A stretch of 64,000 nt of DNA from Polymorphobacter megasporae (lineage in GTDB: Bacteria; Pseudomonadota; Alphaproteobacteria; Sphingomonadales; Sphingomonadaceae), in the NCBI RefSeq assembly GCF_018982885.2, contig NZ_CP081848.1, forward strand, positions 3,410,001 to 3,474,000, written 5' to 3'. Below are positions 54,584 to 63,794 of this stretch, piece by piece (position 1 is the stretch's first letter; every line of letters starts with the position of its first letter). The notes beneath the pieces are model-generated. The model searched no databases and was not told the DNA's origin. It saw nothing but the letters and a program-made list of their open reading frames with translations. Position numbers and translations under genes: made by a program.

Positions 54584-56364
54584 ACGGCGGCAGCGACCGC
54601 GTCCACGCCGAGCTGATGGAGACGCAGTATCGGCAGGCGCGCAACAACATCATCATCGAGAACGCGTGCCTCGTCTTCATGGTCGCCACCGCGTTGCTTC
54701 GCACCGACTGGCGGATCGTCGCGGCATGGGCGGCGGTCGAGGTCGGCACGCAGGTCTACCGCCAGTTCCGGATGCTCCATCGCTATGCCGCAGGCATCCC
54801 CGCGGTCAATTTCGCCGCTTACTGGTCGCGGCATCACGCGATCTACCAGACGACACTGGGAGTGGTCTGGGGCGCGACGATGTTCCTGTTCGCCCATCCG
54901 GCCGATCCGATATCGGTGGCGACGACGGCGTGTGTCATCATCCTGCTGACGGCGGGCGCGGTTCCCGGCCAGTCGTACAACCCACCGGCGCTGTTCGGTT
55001 ATCTTTTCACGACCTACGTCCCGATGGTCATCCGGCTGCTGACCTTCTCCGGCACCGACTATCACTTGTTCGGCGTGCTGCTGGCAGCGTTCGCCGGCGC
55101 GCTGGTGCTGATGTGCCGCCTCCAGGCCGAAAGCTTCGCCGCCGGGGTCCGCATCCGCTACGAGAATGTCGAACTCGTCGATGCCCTGCGCGCCCAGACC
55201 GAGGTCGCGGTCGCCGCTCGCGCTGCTGCCGAAACGGCGAGCCTCGCCAAGTCGCAATTCCTCGCCGCCGCGAGCCACGACCTGCGCCAGCCGCTGTATG
55301 CACTCGGGCTGTTCTCGGCGACGCTCCAGTCGCTCGACCTCAAGCCCGATGCGCGCGAGATCGTCGGGCACGTCAAGACCAACCTCGACGCGCTCGAAGG
55401 CCTGTTCAGCGGGCTGCTCGACATCTCGCGGCTCGAGGCGGGCGTGATCACGATCAAGCCCGAGACAATCGCGACCGACACGCTGTTCGACCGGCTCGAT
55501 CATTATCTGCGGCCGATCGCGACCGAGCACGGGCTCGACCTGCGCTACCGGTCGGACGGCTCGGCGGTTCGCAGCGACCCGGCGCTGCTCGAACAGATTC
55601 TGCTCAACCTCGGGTCGAACGCGCTGCGCAATACGCTCCACGGCGGCGTCTTGATCGCTGCGCGACGCCGCGGCGGGGCAGTTCGCTTCGAAGTCTGGGA
55701 CACCGGGATCGGCATCGCCGCCGCAGATATCGGCCGGATTTTCGACGACTTCATCCAGGTCGGCAATCCCGAGCGCAACCGGCGCAAGGGCATGGGGCTC
55801 GGCCTCGCGATCGCCGCCCGGTCGGCGCGCCTGCTTGACGCCCAGATCGAGATGAGGTCGCAGCCCGGGCGCGGCAGCGTCTTCCAGCTGACGCAGCCGC
55901 TCGCTGACGGCGCGGTCGCGCGGCAGGATGAATTGGCCGCCGACACCGGCGACCCGATCGCCGGGCTTCGCGTCCTGATCATCGACGACGACCCCGAGGT
56001 TCGTGATGCAATCGCCGTGCTGCTCCGCCAATGGGGTATCGAGGTGGAAGTGGTTGCCGACGCCGCCACCGCGCGCGCACTGATCCGCAGCGGAGCCTGC
56101 TACGACGTCATCCTCACCGATTACCGCCTGCCGGGAACGGTTTCCGGTCTCGACCTCGTCGCGCAACTCGAGGACTGTGCTGGGCGATCACTCAACTGCT
56201 GCATTGTCACCGGCGACCTCGATCCCGGCGTGATCGCCGCCGCCGCCGCGCGTGGCGTACCGTTGATGCACAAGCCGCTCCAGCCGGCTCGACTGCGCGC
56301 GCTGATCGCCCACCTCGCAACTAAATCGTTCGATGAGCGAGAAAGTGCCGTGCGGTTGTCATGA
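54580..56364 (+). CDS. Membrane hybrid histidine kinase with C-terminal receiver
   Basis: About 594 residues from a TTG that overlaps the response-regulator stop; an ATG at 54614 is the alternative. The first 190 residues hold about five or six membrane helices without a recognisable sensor domain. A coiled coil follows, then HisKA with H233 in AAASHDLRQPLYALG, an ATPase with NLGSNALRN, DTGIGIA and KGMGLGLAIA, and a receiver with D514 (VILTDYRLPG). It probably relays signals to the LuxR-type regulator encoded just upstream. The signal is unknown. Confidence 0.88.
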   Translation: MNGGSDRVHAELMETQYRQARNNIIIENACLVFMVATALLRTDWRIVAAWAAVEVGTQVYRQFRMLHRYAAGIPAVNFAAYWSRHHAIYQTTLGVVWGATMFLFAHPADPISVATTACVIILLTAGAVPGQSYNPPALFGYLFTTYVPMVIRLLTFSGTDYHLFGVLLAAFAGALVLMCRLQAESFAAGVRIRYENVELVDALRAQTEVAVAARAAAETASLAKSQFLAAASHDLRQPLYALGLFSATLQSLDLKPDAREIVGHVKTNLDALEGLFSGLLDISRLEAGVITIKPETIATDTLFDRLDHYLRPIATEHGLDLRYRSDGSAVRSDPALLEQILLNLGSNALRNTLHGGVLIAARRRGGAVRFEVWDTGIGIAAADIGRIFDDFIQVGNPERNRRKGMGLGLAIAARSARLLDAQIEMRSQPGRGSVFQLTQPLADGAVARQDELAADTGDPIAGLRVLIIDDDPEVRDAIAVLLRQWGIEVEVVADAATARALIRSGACYDVILTDYRLPGTVSGLDLVAQLEDCAGRSLNCCIVTGDLDPGVIAAAAARGVPLMHKPLQPARLRALIAHLATKSFDERESAVRLS

Positions 56365-56434
56365 GGCGGTCGCGACTGCTATTGGCAAGTCGTCCGTGGG
56401 GTGACGCTCGACGGGCGGGGCGGGAGACGCGGGC

Positions 56435-58561
56435 GTGACCACGGCCAATAGAATCGGCAATCTTCATCTTCCCGATGGGGTCGGTCCGCTGACCCTCACG
56501 CGGATGACCGCGGTCGAGCGAATGAGCGAGCCGTTCACCATCGTCATCGACGCGACGAGCTATGCCGGCCCGGTCAACCTGCACCCCGCGCTGACGAAGA
56601 TGGTCGGCGTCGAGTTCGATGCCAGCGACTTCAACAGCCGCTGGTTCCATGGCGTACTGTGGGAATATGTCGAACTCGGGCCGGCGGCTTCCGGCGACCA
56701 ATTTCTCTACCGGCTGACACTGCGCCCGGCGCTCCTGTTGTGGACGCAGAACCAGACGAGTGTGATCCACTACAAGAAGAGCATCACCGACCTCATCACC
56801 GACAACGCCGGGCCGTGGAAAACGGTGGCGCTGAGCGGGACGTACGAGACCGTCGAATACCGCGTCCAGTACGGCGAAAGTAAATTCGACTTCCTGACGC
56901 GGAACCTCGAGAAAGAGGGCATCTATTATTATTACGTCCACGCCGACGGCCAGCACACGATCGTCTTTGCGGACGCGATAAATCATCATACGGCGATGGT
57001 CCCCGCATCGGTCTACCTCGGCCAGGCGCTCGAGCAGGCCGACGAAGCAGTGCTGACGTCGCTGGTCGAGCGCCGGACGATCGCGCCGACCCGCTACTCG
57101 GTCGACGATTATGATTACGACGCGCCGACCGTCGCGCTGAAGCAGGAAAAAGTGCTCGAAACGCTCGGGGGGCCTCCGCCGCGGTTCAACTCGGGGACCG
57201 CCGATGCGACCGCCGCGGTCGCCGGGATTTACGAATACCCCGCGCGCTTCGATAACCCGACGGTCGCCGCCGGAACGCGCTACGCCGACCGCTGGCTCGA
57301 GCGTGAACAGCGTCGCATGTCGCGCTCGTTTGCCGAGGGCACGCTGTTTGCCGCGGCGATCGGCAAGACGATCAAGATCGATTACACCCGGGCCACGACG
57401 GCAAATGCGGGCGGCACAACCGCAACCGACGACGAATTCCTCATCGTCGCGACGACGCATCGCTACACCGGCGGCGACGACCGCTCGGGAACGGTCGACG
57501 AATCGCTGACCGTCGAGCTCGAACTGATGCCCGCCAGCAAGCAGTATCGCCCGGCGCGGATGACGCCGATCCCGAAGATCTACGGCCCGCAGACTGCGGT
57601 CGTGATCGGCCCTTCGGGCGAGGAAATCTACACCGACAAATACGGCCGGGTGAAGGTCAAGTTCTTCTGGGATAAGGAAACACCATCCGACGATACCGGC
57701 AGCATCTGGGTCCGCGTCGGACAGTCGGGCGCAGGGTCGGGCTTCGGGTCATTCATGGTCCCGCGCATCGGCCACGAAGTTATCGTCGAGTTCCTCGACG
57801 GGGATCCCGACCGGCCGATCATCACCGGCGCGGTCTATAATGGCTCGAACCTGCCGCCGTTCGGCACCGCTGCCGACAACACGATCCAGGGCATCAAGAC
57901 GAACAGCTCAAAGGGCGGCGGCGGCTATAACGAGATCAAGATCGACGACAAGAAGGACAGCGAACTCTTCTCCTTCCACGCCCAGAAAGACCTGAAGTGG
58001 GTCGTCGACCAAGGTGACGAAACGCGCGACCTGCTGAACGGCAACCGGACCACCGTCATCCACAAGGGCGACGAGACGATGACGGTCACCACCGGCAAGC
58101 GGACGACGACGATCAAGGGCGACGAAGCGACGACGATCCAGTCGGGCAGCGTCACCCACACCGTCGACCAGGGCGACGTCACGCGGACAATCACCGCGGG
58201 CAAGCGAACCACCGAAATCGCAGGTGATGACGTCAAGACGATCAAGACCGGCGACGAGAAGACGACGCTCAAGATGGGGAATCGCGAAGCGACCGTCAGC
58301 TTGGGCAACGACAAATTGACGGTGTCGCTGGGCGATGTCGACATCAAGGTCGACCTCGGCAATCACAAGACCGAGGCGCTGCAGTCGATCGAGCTCACGT
58401 GCGGGGCGAGCTCGTTCAGGATGGACCCGTTCCAGATCGAGATGAAATCGTTGATGGTCAAGATCGAAGGATCGATCATGCTCGAGACCAAGGGCCTGAT
58501 GGTGCAGCAGGAGGCGACCGCGATACACATCGTCAAGGGCGGCATCGTCATGATCAACTAA
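56435..58561 (+). CDS. vgrG: Type VI secretion tip protein VgrG
   Basis: 708 residues from GTG, with GGGAG upstream. The N-terminal gp27-like part (about 1-370) has FEYVELGPAASGDQ-like barrels and KSITDLITDNAGPW, then FDFLTRNLEKEGIYYYYVHA. The gp5 OB-fold follows (about 395-480, TAVVIGPSGEEIYTDKYGRV, IWVRVGQSGAGSGFGSFMVP). A long C-terminal beta-prism tail has repeating TVxTGKRTTxIxGD units and ends without an added toxin domain. VgrG forms the spike that is pushed into target cells. The tip is sharpened by a PAAR protein such as the one at 60751. Confidence 0.95.
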   Translation: MTTANRIGNLHLPDGVGPLTLTRMTAVERMSEPFTIVIDATSYAGPVNLHPALTKMVGVEFDASDFNSRWFHGVLWEYVELGPAASGDQFLYRLTLRPALLLWTQNQTSVIHYKKSITDLITDNAGPWKTVALSGTYETVEYRVQYGESKFDFLTRNLEKEGIYYYYVHADGQHTIVFADAINHHTAMVPASVYLGQALEQADEAVLTSLVERRTIAPTRYSVDDYDYDAPTVALKQEKVLETLGGPPPRFNSGTADATAAVAGIYEYPARFDNPTVAAGTRYADRWLEREQRRMSRSFAEGTLFAAAIGKTIKIDYTRATTANAGGTTATDDEFLIVATTHRYTGGDDRSGTVDESLTVELELMPASKQYRPARMTPIPKIYGPQTAVVIGPSGEEIYTDKYGRVKVKFFWDKETPSDDTGSIWVRVGQSGAGSGFGSFMVPRIGHEVIVEFLDGDPDRPIITGAVYNGSNLPPFGTAADNTIQGIKTNSSKGGGGYNEIKIDDKKDSELFSFHAQKDLKWVVDQGDETRDLLNGNRTTVIHKGDETMTVTTGKRTTTIKGDEATTIQSGSVTHTVDQGDVTRTITAGKRTTEIAGDDVKTIKTGDEKTTLKMGNREATVSLGNDKLTVSLGDVDIKVDLGNHKTEALQSIELTCGASSFRMDPFQIEMKSLMVKIEGSIMLETKGLMVQQEATAIHIVKGGIVMIN

Positions 58562-58583
58562 CGATGCATTCGGGGGTGGAAGA

Positions 58584-59174
58584 ATGAGCAACGCCGATGC
58601 AGCGACCGTGCCGCGGGCATGGCGCCGCGTGAAGTGGACCCGCGCGGGGCAGGTTGCCGCCGTGCTCGATGGTCTTGTCGATCTCGCGGCGCTGTACGAT
58701 CAGCCGCCACCGCAGGCATTCGCCGCCTTGCGACAGGTCGACCTGTCTCAGGCGGCGCGCTTCCTCGCGCAGTGCCTGCCGCGCATGGAGGCGATCCGCT
58801 GGGTTTCGGCGTGCCTGAACACCATGCCCGCATCCGGACAGCCTGAGCGGCTTGTCGCCAAGAAGGCGGTCAACCGCTGGCTCGCCGACCCTTCGGACAC
58901 CAATCGCAGGATCGCTTATGAAGCCGGTCAGATCGTCGGCTGGGCCTCGGCCGAAGGCGCAGCGTGCCTGTCAGTCTTCCTGTCGGGGGGGAGCATCGCG
59001 CCCCAGGCACAAGAACAGGGCGTCGCCCCCGCCCCGGGCGCGTTCGGCCAAGCGGTCGCGGGTGCGGTATTGATGACGGCGTTCGGCGAGGGTGCCGTGG
59101 CGTTCGATCAACGGCTGGCGGCGAATATCGATCTCGGTGAAAAAGCGGCGGCGGGCGAGGCACTGCAGGGATGA
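58584..59174 (+). CDS. T6SS-associated protein of unknown function
   Basis: 196 residues, mostly helical and Ala-rich, with conserved-looking WVSACLNTMPASGQPERLVA and KAVNRWLADPSDTNRRIAYE. It may belong to the DUF6931 family found by T6SS tip genes, recalled without a search. It sits 22 bp after vgrG and its stop overlaps tagH by 4 bp, so it could be a loading adaptor or a structural helper. No toxin motif was seen. Confidence 0.65.
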   Translation: MSNADAATVPRAWRRVKWTRAGQVAAVLDGLVDLAALYDQPPPQAFAALRQVDLSQAARFLAQCLPRMEAIRWVSACLNTMPASGQPERLVAKKAVNRWLADPSDTNRRIAYEAGQIVGWASAEGAACLSVFLSGGSIAPQAQEQGVAPAPGAFGQAVAGAVLMTAFGEGAVAFDQRLAANIDLGEKAAAGEALQG

Positions 59175-60739
59175 CGTTGCGGTTAACGATCGAAAATGTC
59201 GCGTCGCTGACCTCGGGCGATCCGACGGCGATGGTTTTGGACGAACATGGTCTGGTCATCGGACGCGCGGCGCATGCCGACTGGACGCTGCCCGACACGC
59301 GCAATCACATCTCGTCGCTCCATGCTGAAATCGATTACGCCGACGGCCGGTACATTCTCACCGATCGCAGCACCAACGGCGTCTTCGTCAACGGCGGCTC
59401 ACGGCTGACGGCGCCGCATGTGATGCGCGACGGCGACCTGATCACCATCGGCCAATACGAAATCCGCGCTGCAGTGACCGGCGGCGGGAGCGCGGTGTCG
59501 AACGGATCGAGCGGAGGCGCGTCCGACCCGTTCGGCGGCGGTCTCGACTGGGGAAGCGGCTCGGCCGGCGGTGCCAAGGCCGCCGACACCAACAAGTTCG
59601 GCCGCGAGCCGCCGAAGCCCCTATTCCAGTCGGGCGGCGATCCGCTGATGAACGCCTTCGCGCCGCCGTCGGGAGCTTTCCCGCCGGCACCGCCGCCTGC
59701 CGCCTCCGACCCATTCGGACTCAGCGCACCCGTTGCCCCCACCCCGTTTGCGGGAGCGCCCAATCCGTTCGGCACTGGGGCACCTGCGCCGAGCCCATTC
59801 GGCGCGCCCGCCGCAGCGCCGTCGCCATTCGGCGCCATCCCAGCTCCCGATCCATTCGGGGTCGCCGCGCCGGCACCGCAGCCGTCGAATCCGTTTGCGG
59901 CACCGGCTCCCACGGGCGATCCGTTCGGCACGGCGCAACCCGCCGCCGCAGCCAATCCGTTCGGAGCTCCATCCCCGTCGTCGGCACCGGCCCCTGCTGC
60001 GCCCGTAGCTGCCGATCCGTGGGCGCAGTTGCACAAGTTCGACACGCTCGACTTCGCCACCGCCGCCACGCCCGATGTTCCTGCAGCCGTCGCGGTCGAG
60101 CCGGTCGCTGCTGCGGCCCCGCCGCCGTCGCCAGCACCCGCCAGTCCAGCAGCAGATGCGCTGTTCGCGCGTTTCCTCGCCGCCGCCGGACTCAAGCCGA
60201 CCGATCTTGGCGAAGCGACCCCCGTCGCGGTGATCGAGTCCGCCGCACGGTTACTCCGCCAGACCGCCGATGGCTTGATCCGCCTGCTCGACGCGCGCGC
60301 GCGTATCCGCCACCAGTTCGGGGTCGGCGCGCAGGTCACGACGTTCCAGCGGGCGGGCAACAACCCCTTGAAATGGACGCGGTCGCCCGAACAGGCGCTC
60401 AAGCAGCTCGTCGGCTCGCCCGACCCCGGGTTCCTCCCCGGCCCGCTCGCGGTCCAGGGGGCGTTCGAAGATCTGCAGGCGCACGAGGTCGCGATGATCG
60501 CAGCGATGCAGGAGGCATTGGGCGCAACCGTCGAGCGCTTCTCCCCCGATGCAATCAAGGCACGGGTGACGGCAAAGGGCGGCCTGCTGCCCGGCAGTCG
60601 CGAGGCAGCGCTGTGGCGCGCGTTCGAGGGCGAATACAAGGCGCTGGCGCACGAAAGCGAGGCGGCGTACCTTGATTTGTTCGCCAAGAACTTCCGCAAG
60701 GCCTACGAACGCAATATCAAGAAAGCCGATAATCCGTAA
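59171..60739 (+). CDS. tagH: T6SS FHA-domain protein TagH
   Basis: 522 residues. The N-terminal FHA domain (about 1-90, VIGRAAHADWTLPD, NHISSLHAEIDY, DRSTNGVFVN) binds phosphothreonine. The middle (about 100-310) is a Pro/Ala/Phe-rich linker with repeated PNPFG or PDPFG units. The C-terminal T6SS-FHA domain (about 320-510) has FARFLAAAGLKPTDLGEATP, NPLKWTRSPEQALKQLVG and FAKNFRKAYERN. Fha proteins are phosphorylated by PpkA and promote T6SS firing. The convergent ppkA/pppA genes match that pathway. Overlaps the preceding gene by 4 bp. Confidence 0.9.
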   Translation: MTLRLTIENVASLTSGDPTAMVLDEHGLVIGRAAHADWTLPDTRNHISSLHAEIDYADGRYILTDRSTNGVFVNGGSRLTAPHVMRDGDLITIGQYEIRAAVTGGGSAVSNGSSGGASDPFGGGLDWGSGSAGGAKAADTNKFGREPPKPLFQSGGDPLMNAFAPPSGAFPPAPPPAASDPFGLSAPVAPTPFAGAPNPFGTGAPAPSPFGAPAAAPSPFGAIPAPDPFGVAAPAPQPSNPFAAPAPTGDPFGTAQPAAAANPFGAPSPSSAPAPAAPVAADPWAQLHKFDTLDFATAATPDVPAAVAVEPVAAAAPPPSPAPASPAADALFARFLAAAGLKPTDLGEATPVAVIESAARLLRQTADGLIRLLDARARIRHQFGVGAQVTTFQRAGNNPLKWTRSPEQALKQLVGSPDPGFLPGPLAVQGAFEDLQAHEVAMIAAMQEALGATVERFSPDAIKARVTAKGGLLPGSREAALWRAFEGEYKALAHESEAAYLDLFAKNFRKAYERNIKKADNP

Positions 60740-60750
60740 GGACTTGGACC

Positions 60751-61038
60751 ATGCCGCCGGCATCCCGCATCACCGACATGCACGTCTGCCCGATGTTCAC
60801 CGGCCCGGTCCCGCACGTCGGTGGCCCGATCATCCTCGGCTGTTTCACTGTCATCACCGGAATGCTGCCGCAGGCGCGCGTCACCGACATGGCGGTCTGC
60901 GTCGGCCCCCCCGACATGATCGCCAAGGGGTCGCTGACCGTCCTTGTACAGATGTTGCCCGCCGCGCGGATCGGCGACCTCACAGCCCACGGCGGCACGA
61001 TCGTCCTCGGCTTCCCGACGGTCATCATCGGCGGATAA
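60751..61038 (+). CDS. PAAR-domain T6SS spike-tip protein
   Basis: 95 residues consisting only of a PAAR domain (PASRITDMHVCPMFTGPVPH, then GGPIILGCFTVIT, ARVTDMAVCVGPPDMIAKGS, ARIGDLTAHGGTIVLG). His and Cys residues suit the zinc site of the cone. It caps VgrG. No effector extension is present. It follows tagH by 11 bp and converges on the kinase gene. Confidence 0.93.
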   Translation: MPPASRITDMHVCPMFTGPVPHVGGPIILGCFTVITGMLPQARVTDMAVCVGPPDMIAKGSLTVLVQMLPAARIGDLTAHGGTIVLGFPTVIIGG

Positions 61039-61062
61039 CGGGCCGACGCTGCTCCCAGTCGC

Positions 61063-63057
61063 TTAGCGGACGATCTCGATCCAGCCGCTGGTCATCGCGC
61101 AAGCCTTGCCGCACGCCGCGCCCAGCGCACCCGCTCCCGTCGCGGTGACCGGCGGCAGCGTACTCCGCCCCGCGACGAGGACTGCGAGGTAACGCCCCGG
61201 CTTGGGGTCGAACGCCAGCGCCCCGAGATCGAGCTTGGCACCGGCGACATCGGCCGACACGACGCGCTCCTTCGCCGACCTGGCCTGATCGTCGATGTTG
61301 GCGATCAACAGGTGCGGCAGACCGGCCGGCTCGCCGACCGGCTTGAGGTCGACCAGCGCCGATCCGTCGGGGCCCTTGCGCGCCGAACCGAGCGTGACGA
61401 CCTGCTCGCCCGGCATAGTGAAGCCGGTGTCGGTCCCGGCGGGGGCGGCGTCGCGAATCTTGCGGATCAGCGCGCAGGTGTCACTCGCGGGCTGGGCGAT
61501 CGTCGCCGTCGCCGACGCATCGAGCTTCCATCCCCCCGCCGTCGCCGGGATCGTCGCCGCCGCAGGATGCCAGCCCTCGAGGCGGACCGTTCCGCCCGAT
61601 GGCGTGCCGCTGATCCGGAGATCGCTGCAGGTTGCGGCGTTGAGCGCGGTCAGGACGGCAGGCCGTGCGGTCGCCCAGTCGGGTTCGGCAGCAGCGGTCG
61701 CCACTGTTGCCGAACTCGGGGTGTGGACCTCGGCGGCTGGCGCGTTCGCCGACGTCGGCGCGTCGGGCGCGGGCGTGCCTTTGCCGCCGAGCACTGCATA
61801 GCCTCCGCCTGCGACGACCAATATCGCGGCGGCGATCCCGCCATACAGCGGCAGGCTGCTCTTTTTCGCCGGCTCCGACGAAGCGACCGGAGCCGCTGTC
61901 GTCGCGCGGACGAATGCCGGTGCCTCGGTGGTTTGCCGTGGCGGGGGCGTGGTCGACGCGCCGAACGGCGACGCAGCAGCGGCAAAGCTGCCCGGCGGGG
62001 CGTCGATTGCGGCGATCACCTCCTCCATCGAGCGGAAACGCTCGGCGGGATCTGGCGCGAGCATCTTCGCGAAGATGGCTTGCATGTCGGGTGCGATCGA
62101 CGACAGGTCGGGGACGGTATCGCGCGCCTCGAGCGCGTCGACGATCGTCACCCCCATGTCGAGCGGCGCGCCGCGGGCGTAAGCGATCATCACCAACGCG
62201 AGGCTGTAGACGTCGGTCCACGGCCCGACCTGCCGCTTGAACTTGCCGAAGATCTCGGGCGCGGCATAGCCGAACTTGCCCGCGAACGCCTCGCCGACGA
62301 CGCTCTTCTCGCCCGGGTTGGTGTCCTTGGCGATGCCGAAGTCGATGATCTTGCAGCGGTCGACGTTGCCGTCGGGGAGGAGGAGGTTGTCGGGGGAGAG
62401 GTCGCGATGAATGACCCCGGCTTCGTGCGCCGCGCCGAGCCCCGTCGCGAGCCGCTTGAGCACGCGGCGGACGCTTGCCGGGTCGGCAGGATCGCCGGTC
62501 AGGATATCGGCCATCGACGGGCCGCTGACATATTCAATCGCGAGGTAATTGATCCGGTTGGTCCGGTCGAACGCCAGCGTGCGATACTTCACGAGTGAGT
62601 CGTGGCCGATCCGTTCAAGCGCGCTCGCTTCGCGGCGGAACAGCGCCATGAACTGGTCGTCGGCGGCGTATTGCGGCAGGATGACCTTGATCGCGACCTT
62701 CTCGCCGCTCGCAAGGTTGCGCCCCTCGTAGACCTCGCCCATGCCGCCCTGCGCGATGAAGCGGACGATCTCGAACAGGTCGTTGAGGGTCATGCCGACG
62801 AGGCCGCCCGGCGTGCCGTGAACGAAGGCGCCACCTGGTGCCGACACCGCAGCGGGAGGGGCCGACGGCGGTGGCACGAACGTCGGCGGCGGAGCGAACA
62901 CCGGCGGCTGGCTGACCGCGCCGAACGGGTCGGCGGCTGGCTCGGCATCGGGCGGCGGCGGTCCGTCGCCGTGGAGCGCGGCGAGGTCGGCCGCCGAGAC
63001 CATCACCGTTCGCTCGGCGCCGCGCGGCGCGGGCGCGTCGTCTTCGGGATCGCTCAC
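61063..63057 (-). CDS. ppkA: T6SS Ser/Thr protein kinase, PpkA-like
   Basis: 664 residues. A Pro-rich N-terminus (about 30-75) precedes a eukaryotic-type kinase (about 95-355) with glycine loop GGMGEVYEG, K124 (VAIKVIL), H217-R218-D219 (IHRDLSPDN), D239 (IIDFGIAK) and APEIFGK. A linker and one membrane helix (about 403-424) lead to a periplasmic domain of about 240 residues with no recognised motif. PpkA activates the T6SS by phosphorylating Fha. The stop faces the PAAR gene; the start overlaps the phosphatase gene by 4 bp. Confidence 0.92.
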   Translation of the reverse strand: MSDPEDDAPAPRGAERTVMVSAADLAALHGDGPPPPDAEPAADPFGAVSQPPVFAPPPTFVPPPSAPPAAVSAPGGAFVHGTPGGLVGMTLNDLFEIVRFIAQGGMGEVYEGRNLASGEKVAIKVILPQYAADDQFMALFRREASALERIGHDSLVKYRTLAFDRTNRINYLAIEYVSGPSMADILTGDPADPASVRRVLKRLATGLGAAHEAGVIHRDLSPDNLLLPDGNVDRCKIIDFGIAKDTNPGEKSVVGEAFAGKFGYAAPEIFGKFKRQVGPWTDVYSLALVMIAYARGAPLDMGVTIVDALEARDTVPDLSSIAPDMQAIFAKMLAPDPAERFRSMEEVIAAIDAPPGSFAAAASPFGASTTPPPRQTTEAPAFVRATTAAPVASSEPAKKSSLPLYGGIAAAILVVAGGGYAVLGGKGTPAPDAPTSANAPAAEVHTPSSATVATAAAEPDWATARPAVLTALNAATCSDLRISGTPSGGTVRLEGWHPAAATIPATAGGWKLDASATATIAQPASDTCALIRKIRDAAPAGTDTGFTMPGEQVVTLGSARKGPDGSALVDLKPVGEPAGLPHLLIANIDDQARSAKERVVSADVAGAKLDLGALAFDPKPGRYLAVLVAGRSTLPPVTATGAGALGAACGKACAMTSGWIEIVR

Positions 63058-63794
63058 AATGCGATCGACACTTCGGTCGCCTCCTCCACCGAGATCAGGA
63101 CCACCGTAACATTATCCGGTGCACCGTTCGCCAACGTTTCGGCGATCATGCGATCGGCGGCGGCGTTGACGCTCGGCAGGCGCAGCAGGCGGCCGATCGC
63201 TTCCTCGGGCACGACCTTGGTCAGCCCGTCGCTGCAGATCAGGTAATGGTCGCCGGGTAACGCCGTGTCGGTGATGCCTTCGGGGCGGCATTCGGCCTCG
63301 GCTCCGACCGCGCGCGACAGGACGTGCGCCATCGGATGCGTCTCGGCATCCTCGGGCGCAAGGCTGCCGCGATCGACGAGTTCCTGGACGACGCTGTGAT
63401 CGCGGCTGAGCTGGGTCAGCCCGCCGCGGCGGAAGCGGTAGGCGCGGCTGTCGCCGACCCACAGACACATCAAATTCGTGCCGTCGAGGTGGATCAGCAC
63501 AGCAGTCGTGCCCATCGATTGCCCCGCCGCCTTCGCCGCCTCGACGATCGCCGTGTTTCCCGACTGCATTGCCGCGACCAGCGCCGCGCCCTTCGCCTCG
63601 GCAGTCCCGGTCATGTCGACCGTGGCGAACTGCGCGACGAGCGTTTGCGACGCCCATTGCCCATTGGCGTGCCCGCCCATGCCGTCGGCGACGACCCACA
63701 GCGCGACGTCGTCGCGCGAGAGCACCGAATCCTCGTTGACCGCGCGGACGAGCCCCGGGTGCGTCCGGACCGCAGTGCGATAGCGCAGCTTCAT
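63054..63794 (-). CDS. pppA: PP2C-type protein phosphatase, PppA-like
   Basis: 246 residues from ATG 63794. Metal-binding motifs of the PPM/PP2C family are present: VNEDSVL, VADGMGGHANG, ICSDGLTKVV and GAPDNVTVVLI. It reverses PpkA phosphorylation to keep the T6SS off. It overlaps ppkA and the upstream TagF-like gene by 4 bp each, forming one operon. The longer upstream frame duplicates TagF sequence and is not coding. Confidence 0.93.
   Translation of the reverse strand: MKLRYRTAVRTHPGLVRAVNEDSVLSRDDVALWVVADGMGGHANGQWASQTLVAQFATVDMTGTAEAKGAALVAAMQSGNTAIVEAAKAAGQSMGTTAVLIHLDGTNLMCLWVGDSRAYRFRRGGLTQLSRDHSVVQELVDRGSLAPEDAETHPMAHVLSRAVGAEAECRPEGITDTALPGDHYLICSDGLTKVVPEEAIGRLLRLPSVNAAADRMIAETLANGAPDNVTVVLISVEEATEVSIAL

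Noticed and set aside
58070-58330. Tandem TxTGKRTT-type repeats as a possible recent DNA repeat expansion
   Set aside because: They are the normal beta-prism repeats of the VgrG gp5 tail at protein level; the DNA copies are diverged.
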